A stretch of DNA of 64,000 bases from Serilophus lunatus (taxonomy: Eukaryota > Chordata > Aves > Passeriformes > Eurylaimidae). The position numbers were made by a program, and so were the translations under genes. Below are positions 11,486 to 25,115 of the stretch, in pieces. Every line of letters begins with the position of its first letter. Position 1 is the stretch's first letter. The notes under the pieces were generated by a model. The model made no database searches. It saw only the letters and a program-made list of their open reading frames with translations, and was not told where the DNA came from. The DNA lies in assembly GCA_013399895.1 (NCBI GenBank), contig VXBA01002668.1, positions 2,417,580-2,481,579 of the forward strand, given 5' to 3'.

Positions 11486-13432
11486 TGCGCAAACGTACAT
11501 GTATTTTTTCAGATTACAAGTGTATTTTGAGGGGAATGGGAGACAGAGGTTCTCTTTGGCAAAAGAAATTCTCTTCCCTTTCCAATTCTCAGTGCCAAAG
11601 TCTGTCCTTTGTGACACCTTTGTAACAGCAGATGTTATAAAAAAGTGATGGAGCTGTACAGAGACACCTTTTCTGCTTAGCTTTTCAGCTTCAGAAAAAG
11701 CATAGAGTTATGATAATCCCCTTTTTTATGTACTTGAGGGAAACTGATAGTATTTAGTAAATTCACTGAGGCTCTAATCCTTAGAGTTGTCTTCGCAGCA
11801 ATTTTTCCATCCTTATTTGTGAAGCTTTGGACCATTCCTTTCTTCCTTACTGCTGCAAATGCTCCTCCCCTCTTCCTAAATTTTCCTGTGTTCACTGCAT
11901 TCCCTGTGTTTCAGTGCTGTTGATGAGTAGTCTTCTATAGGAGGAATAGCAAATAGTTCTATGCCACAACATATCAGCTTTGTGCAGATACGGTGACAAT
12001 AGATGTATCTACATGTTAAAATATTTTCCTTGCGTTGTGTGAAAATTAATGTTAGAAACCTAGATAATACACCAGTGCTAGTGTTTTTCACAGGGAAGTA
12101 TGTCAGCTCACGGAAATGGTTGTATTGCTTGTCTTACAGTTCAGACATAAATCATATTTTCAGGTTTTTTGATATATTTAGATTAATGCATTACACATTG
12201 GAGGTTGATATATTGCATGTTTGCAGAGGGCAGTGCATGCCTGTTGGGACTTCTGTGCCTGTAGTTTTCAGCAAGTTCATCAAAAGTTAGTTTTATTTTG
12301 AGCTCAGAGATTAGTATCAAGGGTTAGACAATTTAAGGTGGTATACATTTTGTAATAATATGGTAACTATGATTTTATTCCTAATAGTTGTGCAAATTTG
12401 GCTCAAATATATGTAAACTTTTTATTATAAATAACGACCAGATATATATGGGTTTTCTTTTCTTTCACTGCACACTTTTGAAAGATGCTTCAGTCTACAA
12501 GCCAACACTGAGGACTAGAAACTGAATGGGATAGAAGATCATTCAGGGTTAATACTGATGATGCAGTGCTTCCATTTATTTATAGGTTTTGAATACAATC
12601 CAAAAAACACAAATAAGGAAGCCTGGAATAACATCATGAAGGAATTAGTGGGGATTTGCACTTTGCTTCAGTAAAAAATCAATTCCAGGCATCTGGAATA
12701 GATCTTCTTATACTTTCCCCAGCCACTTTTGGTTTTTCCAACTTAGTTATTTACTTTCTCTTACTCTGTTATGCTGCATTAGGCGTTTCCCTTCCCACCC
12801 ATATTTGTTTGGTAAGCACTGATTTAAGATGGTCCATTTCCTTTTGATTTCATCTCTTTGTAAATGCCGGTGACAGGTTAGCATCCAACAAGTGTGGCTG
12901 TCTGATGGCTGCTCTGTTAAAGCTTCCTTCTTAGTGAACGGGCACTTTCATGGGAGCGTTGCCACAGCTGGTGCTCCACAGGGAGCTCCAAGGCTGCTTC
13001 TGCCTTCAGAGATGGTCCCATTCTCTGGCTTTTAAGTGTTGCTGAACTCTATTAATAAGATGCCACGGGAATCCTGTTTTTCTAATTTTTGTGTAGATAA
13101 ATCCTGATTTATGTATCAGAAAGAGCTGCTGGAGAGCATATATAAGCATTGAATTTTGAATATCTATCAGAATACACTGAAATTTATAATACATGATGGG
13201 TTTTAATATTATTCAACTATAAATACTTCTATGAAGTAAATGTCTTAAGAGAAAACACTTTTTTTAAAAAAATCTGTTATAAATATGATAAACTACTTTT
13301 CATCACATTAGCTAATATATTCTTTTGCGTTTGAAATTCCACAGGGATCTTCCTTACTTTTCTGCCTTACTTTAATTTATATCAGCCCAGTTATCTGGTG
13401 CATTGCACTGAGTCATGTCTTGCTATGTGGTA

Positions 13433-13707
13433 ACCTTGCTGGATGATTATATTCCAGTCTGATTCAAAAAGGTTCCTTTTCCTGTGATATAGGACCTAGA
13501 CCCAATTGCCACATTGATGGATGATGCTGAGATTATGGCATGGAATAATGAGGGACTGCCCAGTGATAGGATGCCAACAGATAATGCCACTATCCAAAGA
13601 AACTGCAAGTGCTGACCTCTAATGATAGATCCCTAGCAATATGGAATTAAATGGATAAAGAATACATATGGAGCTGACCTTAAAGTCGTACATCTAGGAG
13701 AGAAAGG
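13433..13707 (+). pseudogene. DNAH11: DNAH11 exon relic: AAA5, WNNEGLPSDRM block
   Basis: One frame gives DLDPIATLMDDAEIMAWNNE, then GLPSDRMPTDNATI and, after a stop, QYGIKWIKNTYGADLKVVHL. This is the AAA5 segment shared by axonemal dyneins. Four stops lie in that single frame: TGA 13460-13462, TAG 13490-13492, TGA 13613-13615 (at the Trp of the usual ERWPL) and TAG 13634-13636 (at a Gln of DPQxQGIKW). The donor AAAGG|GTATGG is intact and gives the phase required by the next exon. The 5' edge is uncertain; similarity to the WVPF region begins near 13433. Confidence 0.88.
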
Positions 13708-14901
13708 GTATGGGCACGTTGAAGAATTTGCTTTTGTGTTTACTGTCCTCAAGTTCTCCTATTTTTTTTTAATGGATTGGTGTTTGTTCGAATGCACTTA
13801 CTTAAACATTTGAGATATTACAATTACTACTGCTGCTTTTTTTTCCATTTAAAAAGGTGCTTGAAAGGAAAATTGTTGAGTGTTGAAGAGGAAATAAAGT
13901 GGAGGTTGGGAAGAAAGTGGAGGTTGAGGTGTGCTTCTTCTGAAGGTTAAATCACTTGTTCAATAGGTAAGGTGGAAAGCCTGATGGCAGAACCTTAATT
14001 ACACTGTACAGTTTAGTCAGCAGAACACAGCTTTTGTTCAAAGGAAAGATTCCATCCAATGTGCAGCATCCAAGGCACAATATTACTGAATTACATATAA
14101 ATTGATAGCGCTAGAATGTAACTGATCTGTTCATGTATTTTCTTATCTTTACTTAGATTTAGGAGACAATGCTCAATTTTGAAGTTTATTTTACTAAATT
14201 CCAGATATAACGCACAATTGCACAACACAGTAAATGGTCATATTAACGCCTGTTTTTTTAAATATGTCTTAGTCATCTAACTCATCTGCTTTGAATGAGC
14301 TCTTTTCCCTTACCTGCCCTGATTTATTTTTCATTCTTTTTCAAAACCTCACAAATAATTGTGATTTTTCATTCGTACCCTGTAGTACCCTGGCATGTGA
14401 AACTATATTGTCTGCTTATCCTTGCGTTATTATCCTCTCCTTTCTCCATGCCTGTGGAAAGAGAGGTCTCCCAAGGCATTCAGATTCTAACCCTTGAAGA
14501 AAGTGTTTATTGTTCTGATGAATATATATTGAAAGCTGTAACACAAGAACATAAAATTCAAAAAAATATGAAAATGTTCCCCCAACACCTCTATGTCAGT
14601 TCCAGTGTCTTCAGCGTGGGGCTGTACCCTCATATTTGCTTATAAGAAAAGCCCCAGCAATATATTTTTTATTAAATATGTTATTTATTTAATATGACTA
14701 GCAAGAGCATAGGTAGAAAGATGTTGAACTCAAAGCTGTCAAACTCCCAACCACTGGAAAATTCTTTTTGAAAAGTTTTGCGTGGTTTAATCATGTTCTT
14801 TTAGAAAAACTTCTACATTTATAATATACAGAAGAAATTTTTCTATAACCAGCATATATCGAATATTTGAGGGGTTTACTTATTTCATTTTTCAGGTTAA
14901 G

Positions 14902-15024
14902 TTTTCTGGAGACCATTGAAAGAGCTTTGGCTTTTGATGACACTGTACTAGTTGAAAACATGGGTGAATCTATTGATCCCATACTTGATCCCATGCTTGG
15001 AACACATACAGTTAAAAAGGGAAG
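14902..15024 (+). pseudogene. DNAH11: DNAH11 exon, undamaged: AAA5 (VENMGESIDPILDP)
   Basis: The frame FLETIERALAFDDTVLVENM, GESIDPILDPMLGTHTVKKG is open throughout and matches the dynein block ending in DPLLGRNTIKKG. The preferred acceptor AG is at 14900-14901, preceded by a T-rich tract; an alternative AG at 14894-14895 would add two residues. The donor AAG|GTACAT is acceptable. It is one of only two clearly clean exons of this gene in the window. Confidence 0.87.
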
Positions 15025-18000
15025 GTACATATATTTGAGTAATCATAATTTCTCCATGACAACTGAATCTATATTGCTTTGATTGCCACATTTTGCTTAC
15101 TGCTTCATAACCCTTCATGAAATACATTATTACTTTTTAAAATGCAATGACGAAAAGCTGGTGATGAGTGAATATTAAAATGTTAGTATCTGCATCTGAT
15201 TAGATAGCAAAATTCTCTTCTCAGTTTTGAAGTTGGACTCAAAATACAACATAGACGTGTATGTTTCTCAAACCAAAAATGGAAATCTTTATTTTTTTCA
15301 CTTCAAAAAAGGAATAAAACAGGGAGAAGCATATATTATAATTTGGCTCAAAAGAAAAGAGTTTCATTTCCATGTTAGACATCTATAGCAAAAGGGAAAG
15401 CATTCCAAATTGCAGGCTAAGTTTGTATTTAACAAAGGGTTTTCCAGCTGCAAAATCAGCTTAAGAAAATTGTACCTTCACTTTGCAATGAATTGCCACA
15501 ATGTTTTTTGGGCCAACCCATGAAATAAAAAAATGAAATGGTTTAAAAAAAAAAAAAAAGAGCCTGGGGCAAGGAGGAGGGCAAGGGATTAAGACTAATG
15601 AGAAAAAACTGATGTGGCAGAACACTGGACAGAAGGGCAGAAATAAGTAAGCCAGAGATGGGGATTCTTTACACTCATATTGCATCCAACCTCCCATGCA
15701 TCAAACCAGTCCACTTGACCATGTTCACAAATCCGTTGAGGCAGATGTCATGGTGGTGCTAATGTCTCTGCAGTTTTAACCAAATCCCAGTCTGCTAGCA
15801 CCAAAATGCCCCATTTCTCATTTGAGTGCTTCAAATACCTAAGTTCAGGGACTGTTCTGTTTTCCTCCTCCCAATGAAAGGTCTACAGCTCCACCAGCCG
15901 TGTGAGCTCCACCCAGAGGTCTGTAGATGTGCATTCAAGTAGGAGACTCAAATTCAAACTGAGTAACAACACAAAGCTGAGTTAATGTGTTTTCTCTGTT
16001 CTGACGCAGCAGTGGTAGGAATGTAGATAGTACAAGGGAGGGTAACCTTATGATCTGACATTTTTGGGAGCATGTCTGTGTATTTCATTTTTCATGTCTG
16101 TTTTTTCCCCGAGATTTTGAAAAATGATTGTCAAACTTAGAAAAATATCAAGAAAAAGTTTTCCTAATATCTAGTTTAGAAACCTTTAGGTACACATTTT
16201 CAGGATGATAAAAGGAAAAAATAAAGGAGCTTCTACTCAGTGCAAGAGAGTTTCAGAAAGTAATATCTTCTGTCACTTTTCACAAAAATTTCTGTGATTT
16301 TTTTAGTCTTCAATGCAGCTGTCAACCTAAATAATAATGTTGATTGGTGCTTGAATGAGAACATACTTGGTAAACCTTACTAAATCGTCTGATGAACTGA
16401 AAGACCATGCTATTGTTTCTATTCAAATATGAATTTATTTTGAAGTCTAAAAGTATTCCTCTCTTCTAGTCTTGTTTGCAAACAACACATCAACAAGCTA
16501 GATTTTTCACGTTGAAGAATGTGATGTTTGTTCTTCTGTAAAGTCAGAGATACTCCTGAAGCATATCTGAATGGGTCTCAGATGCTCCTCAGAGTGTTTA
16601 GAGTGCTTGCACAATTTCAGATTGTCAAAGGAGAAAATCTGAAAAAATGAAATAAAAATGGTGTCCAGTTTTGGACAAATTACCCAAGCTTTTTGTCCCT
16701 TCTTTCCCCATATTTCAGGCATTGGTGACTGCACAAAATATGTAGGCAGTACAAAACAGCTCAAACCTTCTTGCATACATGAAGCTCCTGGAAAATGCTC
16801 TCTTGCCCTGCCCTGTGAGACCTTGAAATCGTCCCTCTTTATTGCATTTTTCTGTGGTGGTATTTGAAGTACTTCAGGGTAAGAGCATACAGCTTGCTTT
16901 TTAGAATCCATAGTGAAGAAACTACACAAAATTAGAATTACACTGGTCTAAAGGAGAGATCAGAAATTTCACAGGCTAACAGACCTTTAAGGCATGAGAG
17001 AGGGAGATGTAAAACAATTGAAGGAAGTTAGATTGAAAAGAACAAGGGTCACAGACATGTAGTTTTGTATCTACTTAGCAAAGGCTTCCATGTAGCACAA
17101 CAGAGCTATGCACGTGGACACAAAGTGCAAATATATGAAGCCATTCAAAGGCAGCTTTACGTGACCTGGCATTCTGTGCCTCACTAAAGGTAGACAGGTC
17201 TCCTTTGTGGGGCTTTGGTAATGTATATACCCATTTATTACCGAATAAGCAGAGTTTTCCTCATTCTGGATTCTTTTATGTCATTGTTTATTTTAGTAGT
17301 TGTGTCAGGGACTTCGAATTTTTTTTCCTAATAGAGAAAGACTAGAAAGGTACTTGTGATAGATATGGTGTAGTCCAGCAGTTGAAGTTCATTAATAATT
17401 GGAATGTTGCAGAGTATCAAGTAATGAATACTAATTACTCCTTTCATGTCTGACAGCACCCTGTGGACCAATACATCAGCCCAGACTTTAATTTGGTTCT
17501 AGTAATGGTTTCATCAATAGTACATTAATTCTCTGTTTGAAAAGATGTACAGTTGAACCTGACCCACGCAGTAGATACCACTGTCATAAAATGGCCACAT
17601 ACTGACAACAACTGGATAATTACAAATAATTAAATCCACTGAGCTTCAGACAATCCTAATTTTAAGTAAAATACATCTTATCATTTTAATCGACAGAAAT
17701 AACAGCAAGGGAGATTTATCAACTTGTACTACTTCCAAAGCAAATTTACTAGCCTGCTTATTAGAGAGCTTGTTTATTTGTGAAGCAGCTTCATGAAAGT
17801 ATCTTTCCCCTTCCTTTTTTACCAAGATGCTTGTTATATAGGACTCTTGGATATTCTGTAACATGAGCTCCTGGTATTGTTTCTGAATGAAGCCCGCAAA
17901 AGAAATTCTCGCCCTCAAAGTACTTCAAATGGATAAATTCATATTTTCTTCAAAACCAGGTGACTTTAGGGTGAACTACAGGTACTTGTTATCTCTGAAA

Positions 18001-21000
18001 AGCAGTTTTCATGCTTAAGTGCCGTTGTATATATTTCAAAGCCTAACAAGTTAAAAGTGTTCAAATTTGGATAAATTTTTAATTTTAATTTTGGAGCTGC
18101 AAAACTGCTCAGTTGTCCTTAATGCACTTATACTGTGGTCTTATGTTCAAAATGGCTTAAAAATTATGAGATATTTTTAAAATATTTCAGGATATTTACT
18201 TTAAGAAGCAGGAGAAAGGGAAAAAATAAAATTATATCAAAAAATCAGCTGTAGTGCATAGCTTTATATAAGCATGAAAGGCACAAGAAAAAAGTAAGCA
18301 AAATTTGGACCCAACATATGTATACAATGTATGCAGAAATGATTAAAAATGCAAATGCTAATATTTTTTGAAGCAGGTAAGTCAAGCCACAAAAGTAATC
18401 AGATACCTTGCCTGCTGTAAGAGGAATGATGCCGTATTTTAATTTCACCTGTGTGCTTCCTATCCTGTCTCTGTAGCACTGCAGTTTTGGAAATCACTGG
18501 ATATGAGCTTTAACTGTAATAGATCAATATAATTTTGACTCATAGGAGAGAAGGCAGAGGAATAAATTTATTGTTAATAAGGCTCCTTTTTGCATTCACA
18601 TGAGCTGTTACACCTCCTCAAACGCTTTATACATTCACAAAGAGATAGTCCTGTCTCCTCAGTTGCAAGATTGTTATTATAAGATTCTTTAAGATGTCTT
18701 GAAATGTAGCTTGTATGAACAAGTTTCCCTTCTTATGTGGCATGACTATTATTCATGAAACAGCAAGATAATTCACTTTCTCCACAGAGAGAAGCTTTCC
18801 TTGCCTTGAACATCTCACCAGCTGTGCAACTTCAAGGCAATGCTTTTCCCACTGAACTAGTTTGACCAACTTGCACAGTTTGCCTACTGAGATTGCCTAG
18901 TAACAGCTTCATTCTACACTTTTTTTTCATCTGATTCATTCAACTTCATTCTCCACATTACTTGTTGGGTTTGCAAGGCGGTTCCAGAAGCTTTTCATTT
19001 TAAGCAGCAGGAACTGAAAGAAGGCTCCTTTGGAAAGTGTGTTTATCCCTCTTTCTTCCCACTGAAAAATATTGTTTCCCTTTCCTTTGCTGCCCAAGAA
19101 TTTATCACTTCTTTTCATTCTTGCTGAGCTAATCTAAAACATCTCTCTAGAGGAAGCTATCCTACCATTCTGCTATTTACAGTCATGGCATGTTTTGGAG
19201 AACATCTGCCCTGAAAGGTACTCTTTTTAATTTTGTGTTGCATGAAAGTATCTGCTAAGAAAAGATTTTGCATAAACTCTCAAGCCATTTGATGGTATGA
19301 AGTCAGGTTCTTATACTCAAATTTTTTTCTTCTTCATGAGATCCTGTCTTTGCAAGACCTAGGCATTATTAGCCTAGGTAGGACATAGAGAAGGGAACAG
19401 CAGGTCTTTGTGTCAATAAATCAAATTTTGACAGGTCAGACCAGATGTTGCACTATTCCTAGTCTTCTTATAGCTGAGAGTTTAATGTTCATGTTACCTT
19501 CTGGAATTTGTTTGGTTTTAAATTTGCTTTTGCTAAAAATAATTTATTCCTCAACGTATATACAAGATTTTAAGAGTGCTTTGTGAATCCCTTTTGAATC
19601 CCTTAATCTATTTTATTTCAAAATCTATGAGAACCTCAACAGGAAAAAAAATACTAATGTAGAACAATCCTTAGTTTAATTTGTATGTTCTTAAATAACA
19701 AGGAGGTTAAACTCACATGAAAGATGCCCTGTCTATTTCTCAGTAGGATGGTACATTAATTCCACCCATTCTATCTGCCTCTGGCGGTGGAATACGAGAT
19801 TATGAAGATTATTATTGCCAGAAGTAGAACTCGTCTTTAGAAATTTCTTTGGTGACCATTTTGTGACATTTCTTCTCTCATGGACTTCCATTGTTAGTGC
19901 TTGTATTTATTCATTTCTTCATAATTTAGAAATAACTTCTAGACAAACAAATTTCATTGAAAAAAATGAAGTAATCTTACTGGCTTACCTCACCTCTCTG
20001 TTTATCATTTTTGCTTATACTCCTTGAACCGTGCAAGAACAATAACAAAACATTTCTTTTTCCCAAATCTGTGATTAACAGAAAACCTAGGACAGCTGCA
20101 GTAATAAAACCCACTGAATCATTATGTAGTTTTTGCCTTTCATAGGTGATAATCACAGAAATTAGCAATTTATTGCTTCTGTGAATTGAAAACTCATAAA
20201 GGAAGTATTTGAATCCAGAACTCCAAAGTTTACTATATGGCCACATAGACCTTCTGAAGTACAGTGTGACTCCCTTAGCAAAGGTTTTACTCTTGACAAA
20301 CCAAACTGAAGAACTTGTCTTTTGCCAAATATCTTATTGTCTCATCTGTATGTGTGTGTATTGAAAGCAAAGCAAAACTGCCATTGCTATATGAAGCTCT
20401 TCTGTTTTGTTCCCCAACTCATCCTTGAGCTGTAGCCAGTTTTGAAAGCTGTGTAGAGACAATGTTGCAGAACTGGACAGTGAATTCGTGTCCACCCGAG
20501 AAAGATTGTTCAATCTAAAGGACATGACTGTATGGCTAAATTTTTTCACTATTATAAACGTGTAAGCCTGGAAAACCCATCTCCAGTAGTTTGCATATAC
20601 ATATACATATACATGTCTGAAACTGAGTTTTGTAGAATCATGGGTTTCCTAGCACTACACATAGTAGGGCTTTTTTAGGAATTCACTTCCAGGCATAAGT
20701 GACTGTCTTTTCTTCCTGGTGAAATGCAGAAGGGTCTCAGCACACCATTTCATTTAGGCTGTGTTCTGGCTAGAGGCATGTCAGAAGCATATAAAGATGT
20801 TAAAAGCTGAAATACATGTCCCTGACTCCAACAGTGCCCTGTGATAGTCTAGAAAGAAAGCAATGTTACATTTTTTGCAGAAAGTACTTGTTAATTCTTG
20901 TTCCGATGTGACTCTCATGAACTGCGTTTTAAGTGTTTAGTATCTATACTATTGCAATCACTTTGAAAATTGAGTTAACAAATGCCAATTTGAATTTTGT

Positions 21001-22042
21001 GAATGGTTTGCGTCTACCTATATTTCAAGTTATGTTTTACTGATTTTTTTTAACAGAGTTTTATTACTAGTATTTGAATCTCCTTTCTTAGCAGAGAATG
21101 TGCAAAGCCATTGCTGTACAGAATTACTTGGTTTTGTTCATGTGTGGCAGGTAAATACTGAAAATTGACATATTGTTCACTGTGCAAGTACATGACAAAA
21201 AATTGTGTCAGTGGCTCACACTAGACCAGACACACAGCACACGCTGTAGTCTATAGGCAGCCTTTCAATTTTTTGTTGCTCTTGTGCCACAGAAGTAGGA
21301 GGGTGAACTTTATGTTGCCTGACTGCTGGGCTCCAAAATGGTACTTCAGCAGTGGTAGTGTTATGGTGCAAGACAGGCTGGCACCTTTCATTGAAGATGA
21401 GAGAACAGGAAATGACCTCTTTTGAGTAAGGGATTTTATTCAGTGAGTAAAAGGTGAGCCTAGTATAGCTCATTCTTTCACCCAGGAAATAATTGATTTG
21501 GAACAAAACATTTAGTAGATTTCCTTAAAAAATTATTTTTGTTATTTTCATCACCAGCCATTCTCTCTCCTCTAGTCACGCTCAGTTTGCTATAAACACA
21601 TGGTATCTGCTTAGTTCTTTAGGATTTACCACTAAGCTATTTTTAAAGATGGAAAAGTGAGCTGTATTTAAGGACATTATAGTAAAAACTAACAACTGTC
21701 TCATTAGGATTTGTTTGAAAACTTTGCTAAATTTGTGGTAACTAATGATGATAGACATCCCTAAGCCACAGTCTCATCAGGACAGTAGTGGATAGTCTCC
21801 CCATGTCTGCTGTCTATGCAAATGAAACTATGCCAGTTAAGAAATACTTCGTGAATTCTTTGTGTAATTTTGGTGTGTTCATTCATCCTCATTTTGTTTC
21901 TTAAGTTGCAGACACCTAAAGTTTGGTTTGTATCCACTTCCTCTGCTGCCAAGATCATGCAGTACCTATCTTTAAATCTGAGCTACTTAGGGGGTTTTAA
22001 TACGGTGAGATCCCCATTCTTGTGCATTTTATTCCTTCCCAA
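15025..22042 (+). other. long DNAH11 intron
   Basis: Seven kilobases between two adjacent exon relics. AT-rich, with a short A-run at 15545-15559 and a CATATA repeat. No gene or recognisable mobile element was seen. Confidence 0.7.
20594..20614. repeat. short (CATATA)n repeat
   Basis: Three and a half copies of the hexamer CATATA in the long DNAH11 intron. Confidence 0.75.
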
Positions 22043-22247
22043 ATATATCAGGATTGAAGACAAAAAATGTGAATTCAACAAGAATTTCCATCTCATCCTT
22101 CACACTAAACTGGCTAACCCTCACTACAAGCCAGAACTGCAGGCTCAGATCGCCCTCATTATTTTCTGTGTCACTAGGGAGAAGCTGGAAGACCAGATGT
22201 TGGCCGAAGTTGTTAGTGTTGAAAGGCAAGACTTAGAAAAATAAAAG
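22043..22247 (+). pseudogene. DNAH11: DNAH11 exon relic: AAA5/AAA6 linker with terminal stop and altered acceptor
   Basis: The frame reads YIRIEDKKCEFNKNFHLILH, TKLANPHYKPELQAQ, then LEDQMLAEVVSVERQDLEK, followed by TAA at 22242-22244 where Leu (TTA) is expected two codons before the donor. The expected acceptor at 22041-22042 reads AA instead of AG. A fallback AG at 22050-22051 would keep the frame while dropping three residues, so the acceptor change alone is not proof of damage. The donor AAG|GTAAAG is intact. Confidence 0.9.
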
Positions 22248-23495
22248 GTAAAGGCGATGTTTTGATTTGTCTGTTGCCCGTAATGAGATTTTAAGGCTAG
22301 CATTAATATACCTCTTTGTGCTGTACAGTAGTTGTTAGTTGCTCATATATCAGAAAGATTTTAGGGATCAGATTCTGTGAAGTATAGAAAGTACTTTTGC
22401 TGATTTGCTCAAATCTGTGCTCCCAGAGGGCTCATCTTGACATAAAGCTTTCCAAGAAATTAAATTTATTATGATATTATTCCCACACTTCTCTCTGATG
22501 CTTGGTTTGCTTTGTGCATTGGATTTAATTTACAATGCAGGATTAAAGCCCTCTGCAGTGCTTTGTGCTTCAGCGATCTTAAACCAGTAAGTGTAAATAA
22601 AATTTCATGCCAGTCCATAAGAGGATATGATGGCACTGTTAGGAGTTGGGATATTTGGTTAATAAATCATAATTTATCCTTGAAAGGATGCAGTTCTGAG
22701 GCTGCTGCTGTCATACCAAGGTATACTAACCTATGAGGAGAAATGCTTTTATAGGTGGTTATAGAAAGGACTTTGGGCAGATTGTCATCCATGAGATAAA
22801 AAATACTTAGGTATGTGAAATGAATAACAGGAATACTTCCTGTTTCTCTAGTGTGTCTTTCCATTTGTCTCATATAATTTACTAACTTCATCCACAAAGA
22901 TTTGTTACACCTGTTTGAGGTACTGCTGCTTCATGCAAGGGCAAAATGGGTCAGAGAGTTTAATTACCCTTTGAAGAATGAAAGCCATGTACTTGGGAAC
23001 GCAATCTGAAAACAGTTATCCATTTTCCTTTGCCTCTGCACTTTGTTCCACCTGGAACTATATGCTTATGACAGCTGTATCATCTGAGGTTTTGGTGTGA
23101 GGATCAGAGTCTGATTGAGAGCTGCCCAAGCTCTTTCATTGCCAGAAGGTCAGTCCAGCAGAGCAGACTATGACCATGTCTTCCCATCCCACTGTGTTTG
23201 CTGCCAAATGAGGTTCTCCAGCTTTCCTCAGGTGTCACATAGTTCCTTGCGTGTAGTCTAGGGAGGAAGGATACTAGCAGAGAGGTAAAGTTCTGGTCCA
23301 CAATGACCTTGACCTTCTCGTTTTGGGTGTCCAGAACTTAGATCTAGTATACTGGGATGGAAGATAACCTGTCTCTTTCAGAAATTAAATTTAATCAGCT
23401 GATGTAATTAAACTGAAAATATAGCTCACAAATGCTATAAAACAGTATTTCTTGCTTTGGTTGTTCAAATGCAGTGTTTTCATTCCCTCTGCTAG

Positions 23496-23658
23496 TCAGT
23501 CCTGGCCAAGCAGAACAGTTTTGCAAATGAACTCAGGCAGATGGAGAATGACATGCTGCTCAGCCTGTCAGCTGCCCTGGGCAGTCTCTTAGAACACCAG
23601 TGAACTTGTACAGAAAATCAAATCAACCAAGTCAACTTCAGCAGAAATACAACAAAAG
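23496..23658 (+). pseudogene. DNAH11: DNAH11 exon relic: LRQMENDMLLSLSAA block, frameshifted
   Basis: SVLAKQNSFANELRQMENDM, LLSLSAALGSLLE is followed in frame by a TGA at 23601-23603. Another frame continues with TSELVQKIKSTKSTSAEIQQ, the expected dynein text. Residue counts fit one extra base (or two missing) near 23595. Acceptor TAG at 23493-23495 and donor AAAAG|GTAGTA are both intact. Confidence 0.88.
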
Positions 23659-24178
23659 GTAGTAACAATTGTACTGGTTTTAACATGTGAAATGTGTATT
23701 ATTAATTTTCTTTAGTGTAGGATTTCTATGAGCTAGAATAGGAATATTCAAATTCCTCTGTCCAGAAAGGGCTGTCCTCTCACATGTTCATAGTTTCATA
23801 TCTACTGTATGTAATTAGATTTTTTTAGGTGCTTGAATTAGAACTCATAAAATTAATAAATATCATCATGAAATTTGAACAAACGTATTAATATGTGATG
23901 GCCATGTTTTCACGGGTGATCAAGCATTTTGCTGGGGAGAACAGTCATTCTCTAATGTTTGTCTAATGTAAGAAGCTTGGTTACTTAAAGTATTTGTTGC
24001 TGTCTGAAATAAAGACAGTCTTCTAGATTATATCCATATTCTTTTCTGTATGGATAAGAATGTTTCAGTAATTGTGTGGAATAACCATGGTATTGCCTCA
24101 AAGGCATCCCTTAAGCATCCCTTAAGGCATCACTGGCATACTAAAAAATAAAGAAGACAACAGTCATCCTATCGACAG

Positions 24179-24315
24179 CTGAAGCCAAAAAAAATGAAGC
24201 TCAGATTAACATGACAAGAAAGCATTACAGACTTAAAGCTGTAAGAGTATCCATTCCTTAGTCTCTCAGTATCAGCCTAGGCAACATCAACCCCATCTAC
24301 CAGTTTTCACTGAAG
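24179..24315 (+). pseudogene. DNAH11: DNAH11 exon relic: ending INPIYQFSLK, with stop
   Basis: From 24181 the frame reads EAKKNEAQINMTRKHYRLKA, VRVSIP, a TAG at 24259-24261, then SLSISLGNINPIYQFSLK. Human has EAKENERKINEAREC and INPLYQFSLK at these places; the stop falls where Tyr is expected. The donor AAG|GTAGAA fits. The phase at the 5' edge does not match the previous exon exactly, so another small indel near the acceptor is possible. Confidence 0.83.
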
Positions 24316-24945
24316 GTAGAAATGTCTCTTGTGTAATTGGTTTCAAAGTACAAGGAACAGAATTCTGCCTCCAGCAGTGATGCCTGATACATTAGTTATT
24401 ACTTGTACCAGATGCAGCAGATATATTTGCAGGGCTGTCTGTCTGAGGAAAAAGAAAAGGATGTGATCGCCTGCTGATCCATAACACGGTACATTCCCAC
24501 AGGTCTCTTTTTTGGCTGTCTCCATTCTGACAGTGGTTTTTAACCGTGCTTGCAAAGTTTACCTTCCTTGTTTTAAACCATTCCACAGGGTCAGGAAGGA
24601 AGAGTTTGGAGGAATTCAGTATAAATGTTTCACTGTGTTAAAACTACCGAATGATCTAATGCTGTGAATAAGGGAGATCATCCACTGCAAAATCACCAGC
24701 TTGCTTAAGTGAGAGGTTCTGTTTGCTGAGATAAATAAGGAAGCAGAAGGGTATCGCTATTTGCAGCCCTCATCCCTGGTTTGCTGAAAATTTCCTCAAA
24801 AACCTCTTGGCAGAAGTGCCTTGGATTTTAGACTGCTTAGATCAGCTCTTCTTATAAGCCTACTGAAAAAAAAATTATTATCCTGTAAGTAGGAAAGCAA
24901 AAAAGCAAAATTCAAATTAATAAAAATAATTTTACTGACTTTCTG

Positions 24946-25115
24946 GCCTTCAGTGTGTCTTCCACAAAGCAATTAAATAGGATGAAAAATCAGAGGATAT
25001 TCAGTGTTATATCTCTAGCTTGAGAGAAGTAGTCACGTATTCAACCTTTCTTTTCACAAACCAAGGACTTTCTAAAAAGGATAAGCTCATTTTTCTGGCC
25101 CAAACAGCTCTTCAG
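24946..25115 (+). pseudogene. DNAH11: DNAH11 exon relic: FHKAI ... DKLIFLAQTALQ
   Basis: The distal part VVTYSTFLFTNQGLSKKDKL, IFLAQTALQ is open up to a GTGAGG donor and matches FLYTSQALFEKDKLTFLSQ. Upstream in the same frame is VFHKAIK, then TAG at 24978-24980 where human has Gln. The expected start AFSV lies one base out of frame at 24946-24957, implying a one-base deletion near 24958. The expected acceptor at 24944-24945 reads TG instead of AG; an AG at 24952-24953 would be a shifted replacement. Confidence 0.84.

Noticed and set aside
11291..11648. Reading frames on both strands with Tyr/Ile/Cys-rich protein
   Set aside because: Generated by the TA/TG microsatellite.
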